Positions 7,646 to 18,229 of a stretch of DNA of 64,000 nt are shown here, one piece after another (positions within the stretch are counted from its first letter, which is position 1; each line of letters starts with the position of its first letter). The notes under the pieces were generated by a model. That model was given only the letters and a program-made list of their open reading frames with translations, was not told the DNA's origin and did no database searches. A program made the position numbers and the translations under genes. The stretch comes from Stutzerimonas nosocomialis (GTDB lineage Bacteria > Pseudomonadota > Gammaproteobacteria > Pseudomonadales > Pseudomonadaceae), in assembly GCF_005876855.1 (NCBI RefSeq), contig NZ_QLAE01000003.1:62001-126000 (forward strand), in the 5' to 3' direction.

Positions 7646-9769
7646 ATGACCGGCCTACCACGAACCGAGCAACCGCGTGGACCCGAGCGGCTCTTCGTGC
7701 TCAAGGAGGGCGACAGCTTCCTGGTGGCCGATCACTTCGGCGACCTGGGCGGGCAGGAAGACGGCCTCTTTCGCAATGACACCCGCGTGCTGTCGCGCTG
7801 GCGCCTGCGCGTGGGCGGGCAGCGTCCCGCCCTGCTGTCGAGTGCGGTCAGCCAGGACAACGTGTTCTTCACCGCGCACCTGTCCAACCACCCCCTGTCC
7901 ATGCTGGGCGAGCCGGACACCCCGCAGGGCGTCATTCACATCGAGCGCAAGCGCCTGCTGTGGGAAGGCCGCCTGCTGGAACGGCTGTCGCTGGTCAACT
8001 TCGCCGACGAGCCGGCCAGCGTGCCGCTGGACGTCGAGTTCGCGGCGGACTTTCGCGACATGTTCGAGGTACGGGGGCAACGGCGCGCGCAGCGGGGCGA
8101 ACTGCTGGACGCCGAACTCGGACCGCAGAGCGTCACGCTGCGCTACCAGGGCCTCGATGCCCAGTTGCGCTGCGCGGCGATCAGCTTCTCGCAGCCGCCA
8201 GGGCAGCTGGACGAGCAGCACGCGACGTTCGTCGTCGACCTGGCGGCGCGCGCCGAATGGGAACTGTTCGTCGAGATCGGCCCGTCGCCGTGCGAACCGA
8301 ACCGGACGCGCTTTCGCCAGGCCGCGGCGCAGGCGCGGCGCAGCATGCGCCGGCGCCGTCGGCGGGGCGCCCAGATCAAGACCTCCGGCCGCCTGTTCCA
8401 GGCGTGGCTGGACAATTCCCGGGCCGACCTCGCCCTGCTGACGACCGAGCTGCCGACCGGGCCGTACCCCTACGCCGGGATTCCCTGGTTCTCGACGCCT
8501 TTCGGCCGCGACGCGATCATCACGGCGCTGCAGGTGCTGTGGCTCGACCCCGCGCTCGGGCGCGGCGTGCTCGCCTACCTGGCGCGCCACCAGGCCCGGG
8601 AGCATTCCAGCTTCCGCGACTCGGCGCCCGGAAAGATCATGCACGAGACCCGTCAGGGCGAGATGTCGGCGGTCAACGAGCTGCCGTTCGGCCGTTATTA
8701 CGGCGGCGTGGACACCACCCCGCTGTTCATCGTGCTGGCGGGCGCCTACGCCCGGCGTACCGCCGACCGGGCGTTCATCGAGTCGATCTGGCCGGCGCTC
8801 GAATCGGCCGCGCGCTGGATGGACGAGCAAGCCGCAAGGCACCCGAGCGGCCTGCTCGGCTATGCCCGCGGCGAGGACAGCGGGCTGATCAACCAGGGCT
8901 GGAAGGACAGCCACGACTCGGTCTTCCACGCCGATGGCAGCACGCCGGAAGGGCCGATCGCGCTGGTCGAGGTCCAGGGCTACGCCTATCGCGCCTACCG
9001 TGAAATGGCCGAAATGGCCGCCGAGCGCGGCCTGTCCGAACGCGCCGTCGAATGGCAAGCCAAGGCCGAGCGCCTGCGCGAGGCCGTGGAGCAGCACTTC
9101 TGGCTGGCGCAGGCAGGCTTCTACGCCCTGGCGCTCGACGGCACCGGTCGCGCCTGCCAGGTGCAGGCCTCCAACGCCGGACACCTGCTCTACTGCGGGC
9201 TGCCAGATGCCGAGCGCGGGCGCGCGACCGCGCAGAAGCTGCTGTCGCGGGCCTTCAATTCGGGCTGGGGGATTCGCACGCTGGTGCCGGACGCGGCCCG
9301 ATTCAACCCGATGTCCTACCACAACGGCTCGATCTGGCCCCATGACATGGCGCTCTGCGCCGCGGGCCTGGCGCGCTATGGCGAGCGTCAGGGCGTGGTC
9401 CGCCTGCTGGGCGGCCTGTTCGAGGCCGCCAGCCACTTCGGCATGCGCCTGCCGGAGCTGTTCTGCGGCTTCGAACGGGCGCCGGGCGAGGCGCCGATCG
9501 CCTACCCGGTGGCCTGCCTGCCCCAGGCCTGGGCGGCCGGCTCGGTGTTCATGCTGCTGCAGGCCTGCCTGGGCGTTTCGATCGACGCGCGGCAGGGGCA
9601 GGTCAGCGTCGAGCGCCCACACCTGCCCGCTGGCATCGATCAGCTGCAGCTGCGCGGGCTCAGGGTGGGCGATGGGCAGCTGGACCTCAGCTTCCAGCGA
9701 CTCGGGGCACGCACCCTGGTGTTCGGCGACCGGCGCGAGGGGCCGGTGCGCCTGATCATCGAGCAGTGA
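7646..9769 (+). CDS. Amylo-alpha-1,6-glucosidase / glycogen-debranching-like glycoside hydrolase
   Basis: The 707-residue protein has two parts. Residues about 10-220 match the N-terminal beta domain of bacterial debranching-type enzymes (FLVADHFGDLGGQEDGLFRNDTRVLSRW). The rest is an (alpha/alpha)6 barrel with acidic catalytic-region motifs such as STPFGRDAIITAL and HNGSIWPHDMALCA. Such enzymes hydrolyse alpha-glucosidic linkages. No glycogen synthase or branching enzyme is near, so a role with the neighbouring GT4 in a glucoside or compatible-solute pathway is as likely as glycogen metabolism. A GC hairpin follows the stop. Confidence 0.85.
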   Translation: MTGLPRTEQPRGPERLFVLKEGDSFLVADHFGDLGGQEDGLFRNDTRVLSRWRLRVGGQRPALLSSAVSQDNVFFTAHLSNHPLSMLGEPDTPQGVIHIERKRLLWEGRLLERLSLVNFADEPASVPLDVEFAADFRDMFEVRGQRRAQRGELLDAELGPQSVTLRYQGLDAQLRCAAISFSQPPGQLDEQHATFVVDLAARAEWELFVEIGPSPCEPNRTRFRQAAAQARRSMRRRRRRGAQIKTSGRLFQAWLDNSRADLALLTTELPTGPYPYAGIPWFSTPFGRDAIITALQVLWLDPALGRGVLAYLARHQAREHSSFRDSAPGKIMHETRQGEMSAVNELPFGRYYGGVDTTPLFIVLAGAYARRTADRAFIESIWPALESAARWMDEQAARHPSGLLGYARGEDSGLINQGWKDSHDSVFHADGSTPEGPIALVEVQGYAYRAYREMAEMAAERGLSERAVEWQAKAERLREAVEQHFWLAQAGFYALALDGTGRACQVQASNAGHLLYCGLPDAERGRATAQKLLSRAFNSGWGIRTLVPDAARFNPMSYHNGSIWPHDMALCAAGLARYGERQGVVRLLGGLFEAASHFGMRLPELFCGFERAPGEAPIAYPVACLPQAWAAGSVFMLLQACLGVSIDARQGQVSVERPHLPAGIDQLQLRGLRVGDGQLDLSFQRLGARTLVFGDRREGPVRLIIEQ

Positions 9770-9770
9770 C

Positions 9771-9793
9771 CGGCGGGGCCGGGCGCCCCGCCG
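9771..9793. terminator. GC-rich hairpin between convergent genes
   Basis: CGGCGGGGC pairs with GCCCCGCCG across a 5-base loop, between the hydrolase stop and the permease stop. There is no clear T tract, so termination is inferred from position. Confidence 0.45.
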
Positions 9794-10555
9794 TCAGTTC
9801 TTCAGCCGATAACCGGTCTTGAAGATCCACCAGACCAGCCCCAGGCAGACGGCCAGGAAGCCGAAGGTCATGCCCAGGCTGATCGCCGGATGCACGTCGG
9901 AAACGCCGTAGAAGCTCCAGCGGAAGCCGCTGATCAGGTACACCACCGGGTTGAGCAGAGCGATCTTCTGCCAGACGTCGGGCAGCATTTCGATCGAATA
10001 GAAGCTACCGCCGAGAAAGGCCAGCGGCGTGACGATCAGCGCGGGGACGATCTGCAGCTTTTCCCAGCCGTTGGCCCAGACCCCGATGATGAAGCCGAAC
10101 AGGCTGAAGGTCACCGCCGTGAGCACCAGGAACAGCGCCATCCACAGCGGATGCTCGATCCGATAGTCGACGAACACCCGCGCCGTCACCAGGATCAGCA
10201 GCCCGAGCACCACCGACTTGGTGGCGGCCGCGCCCACGTAGCCGATCAGGATCTCGACGTAGGACACCGGCGCCGACAGCACCTCGTAGATGGTTCCCGA
10301 ATAGCGCGGCATGTAGATGCCGAACGAGGCGTTGGAGATGCTCTCGCTGAGCAGCATCATCATGATCAGGCCGGGCACGATGAACGCCGCGTAGCTGACC
10401 CCGTGGATCTGGCTCATGTTGGAGCCGATCGCCGAGCCGAACACCACGAAATACAGCGAGGTGGAGATCACCGGCGTGGCGATGCTCTGCATCAGCGTGC
10501 GCCACGCCCGGGCGAGTTCGAACAGGTAGATGGCGCGTACCGCGTAGACGTTCAT
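9794..10555 (-). CDS. ABC-2 type transporter permease
   Basis: The 253-residue membrane protein has about six predicted hydrophobic helices and the ABC2_membrane pattern, with conserved [17 protein letters not shown] near the end. It resembles YadH-type exporter permeases. Its start overlaps the end of the ATPase gene by four bases (ATGA), which indicates translational coupling. The substrate is unknown. Confidence 0.9.
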   Translation of the reverse strand: MNVYAVRAIYLFELARAWRTLMQSIATPVISTSLYFVVFGSAIGSNMSQIHGVSYAAFIVPGLIMMMLLSESISNASFGIYMPRYSGTIYEVLSAPVSYVEILIGYVGAAATKSVVLGLLILVTARVFVDYRIEHPLWMALFLVLTAVTFSLFGFIIGVWANGWEKLQIVPALIVTPLAFLGGSFYSIEMLPDVWQKIALLNPVVYLISGFRWSFYGVSDVHPAISLGMTFGFLAVCLGLVWWIFKTGYRLKN

Positions 10556-11478
10556 GGACGAGCCCTCACCAGGCTGACGAAGATTTCCTCGAGCGAACTC
10601 TGCGAGGTCTGCAGGTCCTTGTAGTCGATGTCATGGGCGGCCAGGCTGCGCAGCAGCTCGGCGATCCCGGTGTGCTCGCGCTGCGTGTCGAAGGTGTACA
10701 CCAGCGCGTGACCGTCGTCGGTCAGCGCCAGCGGATAGCCGCCGAGCTCCGCCGGTATCGCCGCGAGAGGGCGCTGCAGCTGCAGGGTCAGCTGCTTCTT
10801 GCCCAGCTGGGTCATCAGCCGGTGCTTGTCCTCCACCAGGATGATCTCGCCCTTGCGGATCACCCCGATGCGGTCGGCCATTTCCTCGGCTTCCTCGATG
10901 TAGTGCGTGGTGAGGATGATGGTCACGCCACGCTCGCGAAGCTTGCGCACCATCTCCCACATGTCGCGGCGCAGCTCCACGTCGACGCCTGCGGTGGGCT
11001 CGTCGAGGAACAGGATGGTCGGCTCGTGGGACAGCGCCTTGGCGATCATCACCCGGCGCTTCATGCCGCCGGACAGCTCCATGATCCGGGCGCTTCGTTT
11101 TTCCCACAGCGAGAGGTCGCGCAGCAGCTGCTCGAGGTAGGCGTCGTTGGGCGCCTTGCCGAACAGCCCACGGGAAAAGCGCACGGTGGCCCAGACGCTT
11201 TCGAAGCCTTCGTTGAACAGTTCCTGGGGCACCAGCCCGATCTTCGAGCGGGCCGCCCGGTAGTCGTCGATGATGTCGTGGCCGTCGACCAGTACCTTGC
11301 CGGTGCCCGGGTTGACGATGCCGCAGATGATGCTGATCAGCGTGGTCTTGCCGGCGCCGTTGGGGCCCAGCAGCGCGAAGATCTCGCCCTTGCGGATCTC
11401 GAGATCGATGCGCTTGAGCGCCGGATGACCCGACGCGTAGGTCTTGGTGAGTGCCTCGATGGAGATTACGGATTGCAC
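10552..11478 (-). CDS. ABC transporter ATP-binding protein (YadG-like)
   Basis: This 308-residue ATPase energises the ABC-2 permease encoded next to it. Walker A is GPNGAGKTT near residue 40, the signature is LSGGMKRR, and Walker B is [12 protein letters not shown] followed by a switch histidine in TTHYIEEAE. The roughly 80-residue C-terminal extension is usual for this drug/polysaccharide exporter subfamily. Substrate cannot be stated. Confidence 0.92.
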   Translation of the reverse strand: MQSVISIEALTKTYASGHPALKRIDLEIRKGEIFALLGPNGAGKTTLISIICGIVNPGTGKVLVDGHDIIDDYRAARSKIGLVPQELFNEGFESVWATVRFSRGLFGKAPNDAYLEQLLRDLSLWEKRSARIMELSGGMKRRVMIAKALSHEPTILFLDEPTAGVDVELRRDMWEMVRKLRERGVTIILTTHYIEEAEEMADRIGVIRKGEIILVEDKHRLMTQLGKKQLTLQLQRPLAAIPAELGGYPLALTDDGHALVYTFDTQREHTGIAELLRSLAAHDIDYKDLQTSQSSLEEIFVSLVRARP

Positions 11479-11547
11479 GGGAGCGTTTCTCCGGATACAT
11501 AGAGGTGCGCGATTGTAGAGAAAAAGCCGGCAAGGCAGGCGGTGTAA

Positions 11548-13365
<1,818 letters not shown>

Positions 13366-13426
13366 ACGGGGCACTTCCAGGCCAAACGGGAGTCGACAGT
13401 CCTCGACTTCTATCGGGAACCCCTTC

Positions 13427-13816
13427 ATGCCATACCGGCGTCTGTCGACCCTGTTCGCCGCCAGCCTGTTCATCAGCGCCACGCTGCCGGCCAAGGCGCG
13501 TACCGAAAGCTGCAGTGCGCAGCGGCAAGGCATCAGCGAGCAGCTCCATCAGGCGCGTCTGCTGGGCGACCGGGTCACCCAGACCGAGCTGGAGGCGCGC
13601 CTGAAGGCGCTCAACGTCCGCTGTCGGGGCATGCAGCCGCTGCAGGCCAATCGCCTGGCGATCGAGCAGGCCAACCAGTTGGTCAGGCAGCGAGAGGCGC
13701 AACTGCGCGAAGCACTGGCCGACGGTGATGCAGGGCGTATCGAGCTGCGTCAGCGTCAGCTCGATACGGCGCGCCGCTGGCTGGAAGCGGCGCGCAAGGG
13801 GACCGTCAGTCAGTAG
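13427..13816 (+). CDS. Exported DUF1090-family protein
   Basis: The 129-residue protein has a signal peptide (cleavage likely after LPAKA) and then a charged, helical, coiled-coil-like body with two cysteines, as in the periplasmic DUF1090/YqjC family of unknown function. The start at 13427 gives the signal peptide at the terminus. Its stop overlaps the convergent cytochrome gene by seven bases. Confidence 0.8.
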   Translation: MPYRRLSTLFAASLFISATLPAKARTESCSAQRQGISEQLHQARLLGDRVTQTELEARLKALNVRCRGMQPLQANRLAIEQANQLVRQREAQLREALADGDAGRIELRQRQLDTARRWLEAARKGTVSQ

Positions 13817-14256
13817 GCGCGAAACTCGCGGTGACAGGCCTCGCAGCTGTCTTCGACCTGCTGCAGCGCGGGACGTACCTGCGCGGGCCTCAAGGGCGTC
13901 TGACCGCTCGCGGCAACCAGCGCGGCGGTGGCCGCCTCCATCTCACGCGCCAGTTCCTGAAACCGCTCCTGACGCGCCCAGACATCGTCGCGCGCGCTGC
14001 TGCGGCCATCGCGCTCATCGGGGAAGTATTGCCAAGGCTGGCGCGACAGGTTGTCCAGCTCGACCGCCCCTTCGGCGAAGCGCCCGGCATCGAACGGCAG
14101 GCGCCCGCGCAACATGCCGCCCAGATCCTCGCTGACCCGGAGCATCTCCTTGAAGAGTGCGCTGCGCCTGCCCTGGGGCGAATCGGGATCGACGCGATCG
14201 CAGCCCCCCAGGGCCAGGGTTCCCAGCAGTATCGCGGCCATCAGGGTGCGCTTCAT
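13810..14256 (-). CDS. Cytochrome c'/c556-like lipoprotein
   Basis: The 148-residue protein begins with a lipoprotein signal (lipobox LALGGC) and ends with a four-helix cytochrome c' pattern. The single haem site CEACH lies a few residues from the C-terminus, followed by REFRAY. It is expected to be a periplasmic, membrane-anchored haem protein; electron transfer or NO binding are family possibilities that the sequence does not settle. The start at 14256 was chosen because the lipobox then falls at the usual distance. The 3' end overlaps the DUF1090 gene. Confidence 0.85.
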   Translation of the reverse strand: MKRTLMAAILLGTLALGGCDRVDPDSPQGRRSALFKEMLRVSEDLGGMLRGRLPFDAGRFAEGAVELDNLSRQPWQYFPDERDGRSSARDDVWARQERFQELAREMEAATAALVAASGQTPLRPAQVRPALQQVEDSCEACHREFRAY

Positions 14257-14325
14257 CGGATACCTCGAGCCTGACAAAGCTCGCGATTATCCCCGCCCGG
14301 GCGACTCAAACCAAGCGCGCAACCG

Positions 14326-14760
14326 TTACTGCGTCCACTTGCCGCCGGCGCTTTCGCAGTCGACCTTGGCCTGCGCCTCGTCGGACACCTTGTAGTGGTG
14401 CGTCACGATCTGCGCCGTCTCCGGCACGGTGGTGGGCAGCGTCTGGCCTGAGGTCTGGCTGCCCGTGGCACGCTCGTTGGCCAGGGTCTCGGGGGTCAGC
14501 GCGGCGGTGCAGGTACCGATAGCACCGGCGGGACAACTGTCGCGAACCTCGTGACGGGCGTTGCGCACATCCTCGCGGTCGCGGCATGCCCAGTCGATCG
14601 AGTCGCTTTCGGTGCCCACGTGCTCGAAGCAGTATTCCTGGTTGACCGGAGCCGGAATGGCGCCGGAAGTATGGGCCGTGACGTAGCAGGAGTTGGCGGC
14701 GGCAGGCAGGGCGAACAGGCCACCAAGGGTCAACAGCAGGACGCGCAGAACAGGATTCAT
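14326..14760 (-). CDS. Small exported protein with six cysteines, unknown
   Basis: The 144-residue product starts at an ATG (14760) with a strong AGGAGA ribosome site and has a clear signal peptide ending AAAN. The mature part contains six cysteines, enough for three disulfides, and ends with a CESAGGKWTQ motif. It does not match a family I recognise with confidence. It is a single gene, with about 160 bases of upstream DNA (14761-14923) in which I saw nothing definite. Confidence 0.7.
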   Translation of the reverse strand: MNPVLRVLLLTLGGLFALPAAANSCYVTAHTSGAIPAPVNQEYCFEHVGTESDSIDWACRDREDVRNARHEVRDSCPAGAIGTCTAALTPETLANERATGSQTSGQTLPTTVPETAQIVTHHYKVSDEAQAKVDCESAGGKWTQ

Positions 14761-14923
14761 CGCAGATCTCCTGGGGTAGCGTTGTGCTCGGCGAACGCCG
14801 CCGACGCTGTCCTGATTCGACTGAACGCCGCCGGCCTGAGTTCGCTCCCGGCACCGACCCGCGAGCGGGCGGGCCTGAGCGGTTGCGGACACCGCCGAAA
14901 CATTCCGGCACAAAACGCCACGC

Positions 14924-15328
14924 TCAGGATGACGCCGCGTCGTCCTTGAACTGGTCCTGGATGTAGGTGATCTGCGTCTTGCCATGGGGCGCGGGCAGGC
15001 CATCCTCGCCGAGGTTGACGAAGACGATGCGGTCGATGGTCAGCAGGCTCTTGCGGGTGATCTTGTTGCGCACTTCGCAGCGCAGCGTGATCGAGGTGCG
15101 GCCGAAGGCGGTGGCGGTGATGCCCAGCTCGATGATGTCGCTCTGGCGCGCAGAGCTGACGAAATTGATCTCGGAGATGAACTTGGTCACCACCCGCTGG
15201 TTGCCGAGCTGGACGATGGCGTAGATGGCGGCTTCTTCGTCGACCCACTTGAGCAGGCTGCCGCCGAACAGCGTGCCGTTGGGATTGAGGTCCTCGGGCT
15301 TGACCCATTTGCGCGTATGGAAATTCAT
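14924..15328 (-). CDS. Acyl-CoA thioesterase, hotdog fold (YciA/BFIT type)
   Basis: The 134-residue protein is a single hotdog domain with the family motif NPNGTLFGGSLLKWVDEEAAIYA, in which the aspartate-containing helix carries the active site. It would hydrolyse short or medium acyl-CoAs in the cytoplasm. The start at 15328 has AGGAGAGG upstream; an earlier ATG at 15373 gives a non-conserved tail. It is divergent from ahcY. Confidence 0.88.
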   Translation of the reverse strand: MNFHTRKWVKPEDLNPNGTLFGGSLLKWVDEEAAIYAIVQLGNQRVVTKFISEINFVSSARQSDIIELGITATAFGRTSITLRCEVRNKITRKSLLTIDRIVFVNLGEDGLPAPHGKTQITYIQDQFKDDAASS

Positions 15329-15443
15329 CCGGCCTCTCCTCTTCTGGATTCGCCGACCAGCTTGCCAGAGCATCCGCCCACTGGCTCATGAAGCCTGGCT
15401 ATGGCCCGGATTTGGCGGATGAGCAGGCCATCGACGGAAAACC

Positions 15444-15472
15444 TTGGGCAGTTCCCGCCGGCCCGCTATAAT
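15444..15472 (+). promoter_or_regulatory. Sigma70 promoter of ahcY
   Basis: TTGGGC at 15444-15449 and a perfect TATAAT at 15467-15472 are spaced by 17 bases. Transcription would start near 15479, about 40 bases before the SAH riboswitch. This and the riboswitch account for the 367-base gap at 15329-15695. Confidence 0.75.
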
Positions 15473-15518
15473 CGCCGGTCATTACGCGCCGGCGCTGTCC
15501 GGCCGTACCCGCCACCTG

Positions 15519-15606
15519 TCCGAGGGGCGCTGCAGCAGGCACCCGCTTATGGTTGACCTGTCAGGCTCGGATGGGGCGTTTTCAAGAAACGCATCAACGG
15601 CGCCCA
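15519..15606 (+). promoter_or_regulatory. S-adenosylhomocysteine riboswitch
   Basis: The leader carries the SAH riboswitch consensus: CCGAGGGGCGCTGCAGC, later TCAGGCTCGG, and finally CAACGGCGCCCA. Pairing is visible: CCGAG (15520-15524) with CTCGG (15566-15570), CAGG (15536-15539) with CCTG (15557-15560), an optional GCGTTT/AAACGC hairpin (15576-15592), and GGGCGC with GCGCCC to close the fold. In known examples SAH binding turns the downstream gene on. It lies between the ahcY promoter and ahcY. Confidence 0.93.
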
Positions 15607-15614
15607 GCGGACAC

Positions 15615-15674
15615 ATGAGCAGAACGCACGAGCGACGCCAGTCGATCGAACGCTACTCGCACGTCCGTCCCTGA
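15615..15674 (+). CDS. Possible 19-codon leader ORF before ahcY
   Basis: An ATG at 15615 opens a 19-codon frame (MSRTHERRQSIERYSHVRP) ending in TGA at 15672-15674, 21 bases before ahcY. It starts right after the riboswitch. The ribosome site is poor (AGCGG), so translation is doubtful. It is listed because it occupies nearly all of the space between riboswitch and gene. Confidence 0.25.
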   Translation: MSRTHERRQSIERYSHVRP

Positions 15675-15695
15675 CCGAGAACGGAGAAGACATTC

Positions 15696-17105
15696 ATGAG
15701 CGCTGTACTCACGCCTGCAGGTTTCAACGACTACAAGGTCGCCGACATTTCCCTGGCCGACTGGGGCCGTCGCGAAATCATCATCGCCGAATCCGAGATG
15801 CCGGCCCTGATGGGCCTTCGCCACAAATACGCCGGCGAGCAGCCGCTCAAGGGCGCGAAGATCCTCGGCTGCATCCACATGACCATCCAGACCGCCGTGC
15901 TGATCGAGACGCTGACCGCCCTCGGCGCCGAAGTGCGCTGGTCCAGCTGCAACATCTTCTCCACCCAGGACCAGGCCGCCGCGGCGATCGCCGCCGCCGG
16001 CATCCCGGTGTTCGCCTGGAAGGGCGAGACCGAGCAAGAGTACGAATGGTGCATCGAGCAGACCATCCTCAAGGATGGCCAGCCGTGGGATGCCAACATG
16101 ATCCTCGACGATGGCGGTGACCTGACCCAGATCCTCCACGACAAGTACCCGCAGGTGCTCGAGCGCGTGCATGGCGTCACCGAGGAAACCACCACCGGCG
16201 TGCACCGCCTGCAGGACATGCTCAAGAAAGGCACCCTGAAGATCCCGGCGATCAACGTCAACGACTCGGTCACCAAGAGCAAGAACGACAACAAGTACGG
16301 CTGCCGCCACAGCCTCAACGACGCCATCAAGCGCGCCACCGACCACCTGCTGTCCGGCAAGCAGGCGCTGGTGATCGGCTATGGCGACGTGGGCAAGGGC
16401 TCGGCCGCCTCGCTGCGCCAGGAAGGCATGATCGTCAAGGTGTCGGAAGTCGACCCGATCTGCGCCATGCAGGCCTGCATGGACGGCTACGAAGTCGTCT
16501 CCCCCTACAAGGACGGCCTCAACGACGGCACCGATGCGTGCATCGACGCCGCGCTGCTGGGCAAGATCGACCTGATCGTCACCACCACCGGCAACGCCAA
16601 CGTCTGCGACGCCGGCATGCTCAAGGCGCTGAAGAAGCGCGCCGTGGTCTGCAACATCGGCCACTTCGACAACGAAATCGACACCGCCTTCATGCGCAAG
16701 AACTGGGCCTGGGAAGAGGTCAAGCCGCAGGTGCACAAGGTGCATCGCACCGGTAGCGGCAGCTTCGACGCGCACAACGACGATTACCTGATCCTGCTGG
16801 CCGAAGGCCGCCTGGTGAACCTGGGCAACGCCACCGGCCACCCGAGCCGGATCATGGACGGCTCCTTCGCCAACCAGGTGCTGGCGCAGATCCACCTCTA
16901 CAACGGGAAGTTCGCCGACCTGCCGGTGACCGAGAAGACCCAGAACGTGACCGTCATGGTCCTGCCGAAGAAGCTCGACGAAGAAGTCGCGCTGGAAATG
17001 GTCAAGGGCTTCGGCGGCGTGATCACTCGCCTCACGCCCAAGCAGGCCGAGTACATCGGCGTCGAGGTCGAAGGCCCGTTCAAGCCGGACAGCTATCGGT
17101 ATTAA
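15696..17105 (+). CDS. ahcY: S-adenosylhomocysteine hydrolase
   Basis: The 469-residue NAD-dependent enzyme splits SAH into adenosine and homocysteine, removing the product inhibitor of methyltransferases. Catalytic-region motifs include [13 protein letters not shown], the [11 protein letters not shown] block with the substrate lysine, the NAD-binding [10 protein letters not shown], and the C-terminal KPDSYRY. A GGAGAAGA ribosome site precedes the ATG. It is the first gene of a probable ahcY-metF operon under the SAH riboswitch. Confidence 0.98.
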   Translation: MSAVLTPAGFNDYKVADISLADWGRREIIIAESEMPALMGLRHKYAGEQPLKGAKILGCIHMTIQTAVLIETLTALGAEVRWSSCNIFSTQDQAAAAIAAAGIPVFAWKGETEQEYEWCIEQTILKDGQPWDANMILDDGGDLTQILHDKYPQVLERVHGVTEETTTGVHRLQDMLKKGTLKIPAINVNDSVTKSKNDNKYGCRHSLNDAIKRATDHLLSGKQALVIGYGDVGKGSAASLRQEGMIVKVSEVDPICAMQACMDGYEVVSPYKDGLNDGTDACIDAALLGKIDLIVTTTGNANVCDAGMLKALKKRAVVCNIGHFDNEIDTAFMRKNWAWEEVKPQVHKVHRTGSGSFDAHNDDYLILLAEGRLVNLGNATGHPSRIMDGSFANQVLAQIHLYNGKFADLPVTEKTQNVTVMVLPKKLDEEVALEMVKGFGGVITRLTPKQAEYIGVEVEGPFKPDSYRY

Positions 17106-17106
17106 T

Positions 17107-17198
17107 AGCTGGAAGCGGCAAGCTGGAAGCTGGAAGTGGCCCGGGACTCCCGCCGCTTTTGGCTTCAGGCTTCAAGCTTCGAGCTTCAAGCTTGGTAA
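17107..17198. repeat. Inverted heptad repeat array, copy 2 (ahcY-metF gap)
   Basis: Left-arm units resemble AGCTGGA (17107-17138) and right-arm units resemble TTCAAGC (about 17160-17194), in opposite orientation around a roughly 20-base spacer. The array fills the space between the ahcY stop and the metF start and ends about 10 bases before the metF ATG, where a ribosome site would be expected. Confidence 0.8.
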
Positions 17199-17204
17199 AA
17201 CTAA

Positions 17205-18059
17205 ATGACTTCTCCGAATCTCCCCACCATCAGCTTCGAGTTCTTCCCGACCAAGACCGACGCCGGGCATGAAAAACTGCTGGCCACCGCGCGCCAGCTG
17301 GCCGAATACCAGCCGGACTTCTTCTCCTGCACCTATGGTGCGGGCGGCTCCACCCGTGACCGTACGCTCGACACCGTGCTGCAGCTCGACGGCGAAGTGA
17401 AGGTGCCCACCGCGCCGCACCTCTCCTGCGTCGGCGACAGCAAGGCCGAACTGCGCGCCCTGCTCGAGCGCTACAAGAACGCCGGCATCCGTCGCATCGT
17501 CGCCCTGCGCGGCGACCTGCCCTCGGGCATGGGCATGTCCGGCGGTGGCGAGCTGCGCTACGCCAACGAGCTGGTCGAGTTCATCCGCGCCGAGACGGGC
17601 GATCACTTCCACATTGAAGTCGCCGCCTATCCGGAGATGCATCCGCAGGCGCGCAACCTCGAGGACGACCTGGCGAACTTCGTGCGCAAGGCGCGCGCCG
17701 GTGCCGACAGCGCCATCACCCAGTACTTCTTCAACGCCGACAGCTACTTCTACTTCGTCGAGCGGGTACGGCGCATGGGCGTGGAGCTGCCGATCATCCC
17801 GGGCATCATGCCGATCACCAACTACAGCAAGCTGGCGCGCTTCTCCGATGCCTGCGGCGCCGAGCTGCCGCGCTGGATGCGCAAGCAGCTCGAAGCCTAT
17901 GGCGACGATCTGCAGAGCATCCAGGCCTTCGGCGAGCAGGTCATCACGCAGATGTGCGAACGCCTGCTGGCGGGCGGCGCACCCGGCCTGCACTTCTACA
18001 CCCTGAACCAGGCCGAGCCGAGCCTGGCGATCCGCAACAACCTCGGCTTCGCTCGCTGA
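17205..18059 (+). CDS. metF: 5,10-methylenetetrahydrofolate reductase
   Basis: The 284-residue FAD-dependent TIM-barrel enzyme makes 5-methyl-THF for methionine synthase. Family motifs include SFEFFPTKT at the start (catalytic Glu), TYGAGGSTRDRT and the Arg-rich substrate segment ALRGDLP. No Shine-Dalgarno is visible upstream of the ATG; the preceding sequence is TTGGTAAAACTAA immediately after a repeat array. It probably shares the ahcY transcript and its SAH riboswitch. A GC hairpin (about 18070-18104) follows. Confidence 0.96.
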   Translation: MTSPNLPTISFEFFPTKTDAGHEKLLATARQLAEYQPDFFSCTYGAGGSTRDRTLDTVLQLDGEVKVPTAPHLSCVGDSKAELRALLERYKNAGIRRIVALRGDLPSGMGMSGGGELRYANELVEFIRAETGDHFHIEVAAYPEMHPQARNLEDDLANFVRKARAGADSAITQYFFNADSYFYFVERVRRMGVELPIIPGIMPITNYSKLARFSDACGAELPRWMRKQLEAYGDDLQSIQAFGEQVITQMCERLLAGGAPGLHFYTLNQAEPSLAIRNNLGFAR

Positions 18060-18069
18060 GCGACCCGTA

Positions 18070-18104
18070 GCCCGTCCGGCCACGAATTTTTCGTCGCCGG
18101 CGGG
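18070..18104 (+). terminator. Putative hairpin terminator after metF
   Basis: GCCCGTCCGGC and GCCGGCGGGC can pair around an AT-rich loop shortly after the metF stop. No T tract follows, so confidence is modest. Confidence 0.4.
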
Positions 18105-18229
18105 CCCTCTCCCGGCTACAGTGCTGCGCAGAGGCCGCGCCCTTGCGTGGCGAAGTCCGATGGCGCCTCGCGCCCCAGCAACCCGCGACGCTCGCGCCTG
18201 CGCTGACGTCGCCCCGATGGAATGCCGCA

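Noticed and set aside
13831-14274. Plus-strand frame opposite the cytochrome c' gene
   Set aside because: The minus strand has a lipobox and a CEACH haem site at the right places; the plus frame shows no family features.
17107-17198. Possible CRISPR array
   Set aside because: The repeat units are only 7 bases, are degenerate, have no unique spacers and occur in two opposed arms, so this is not CRISPR.
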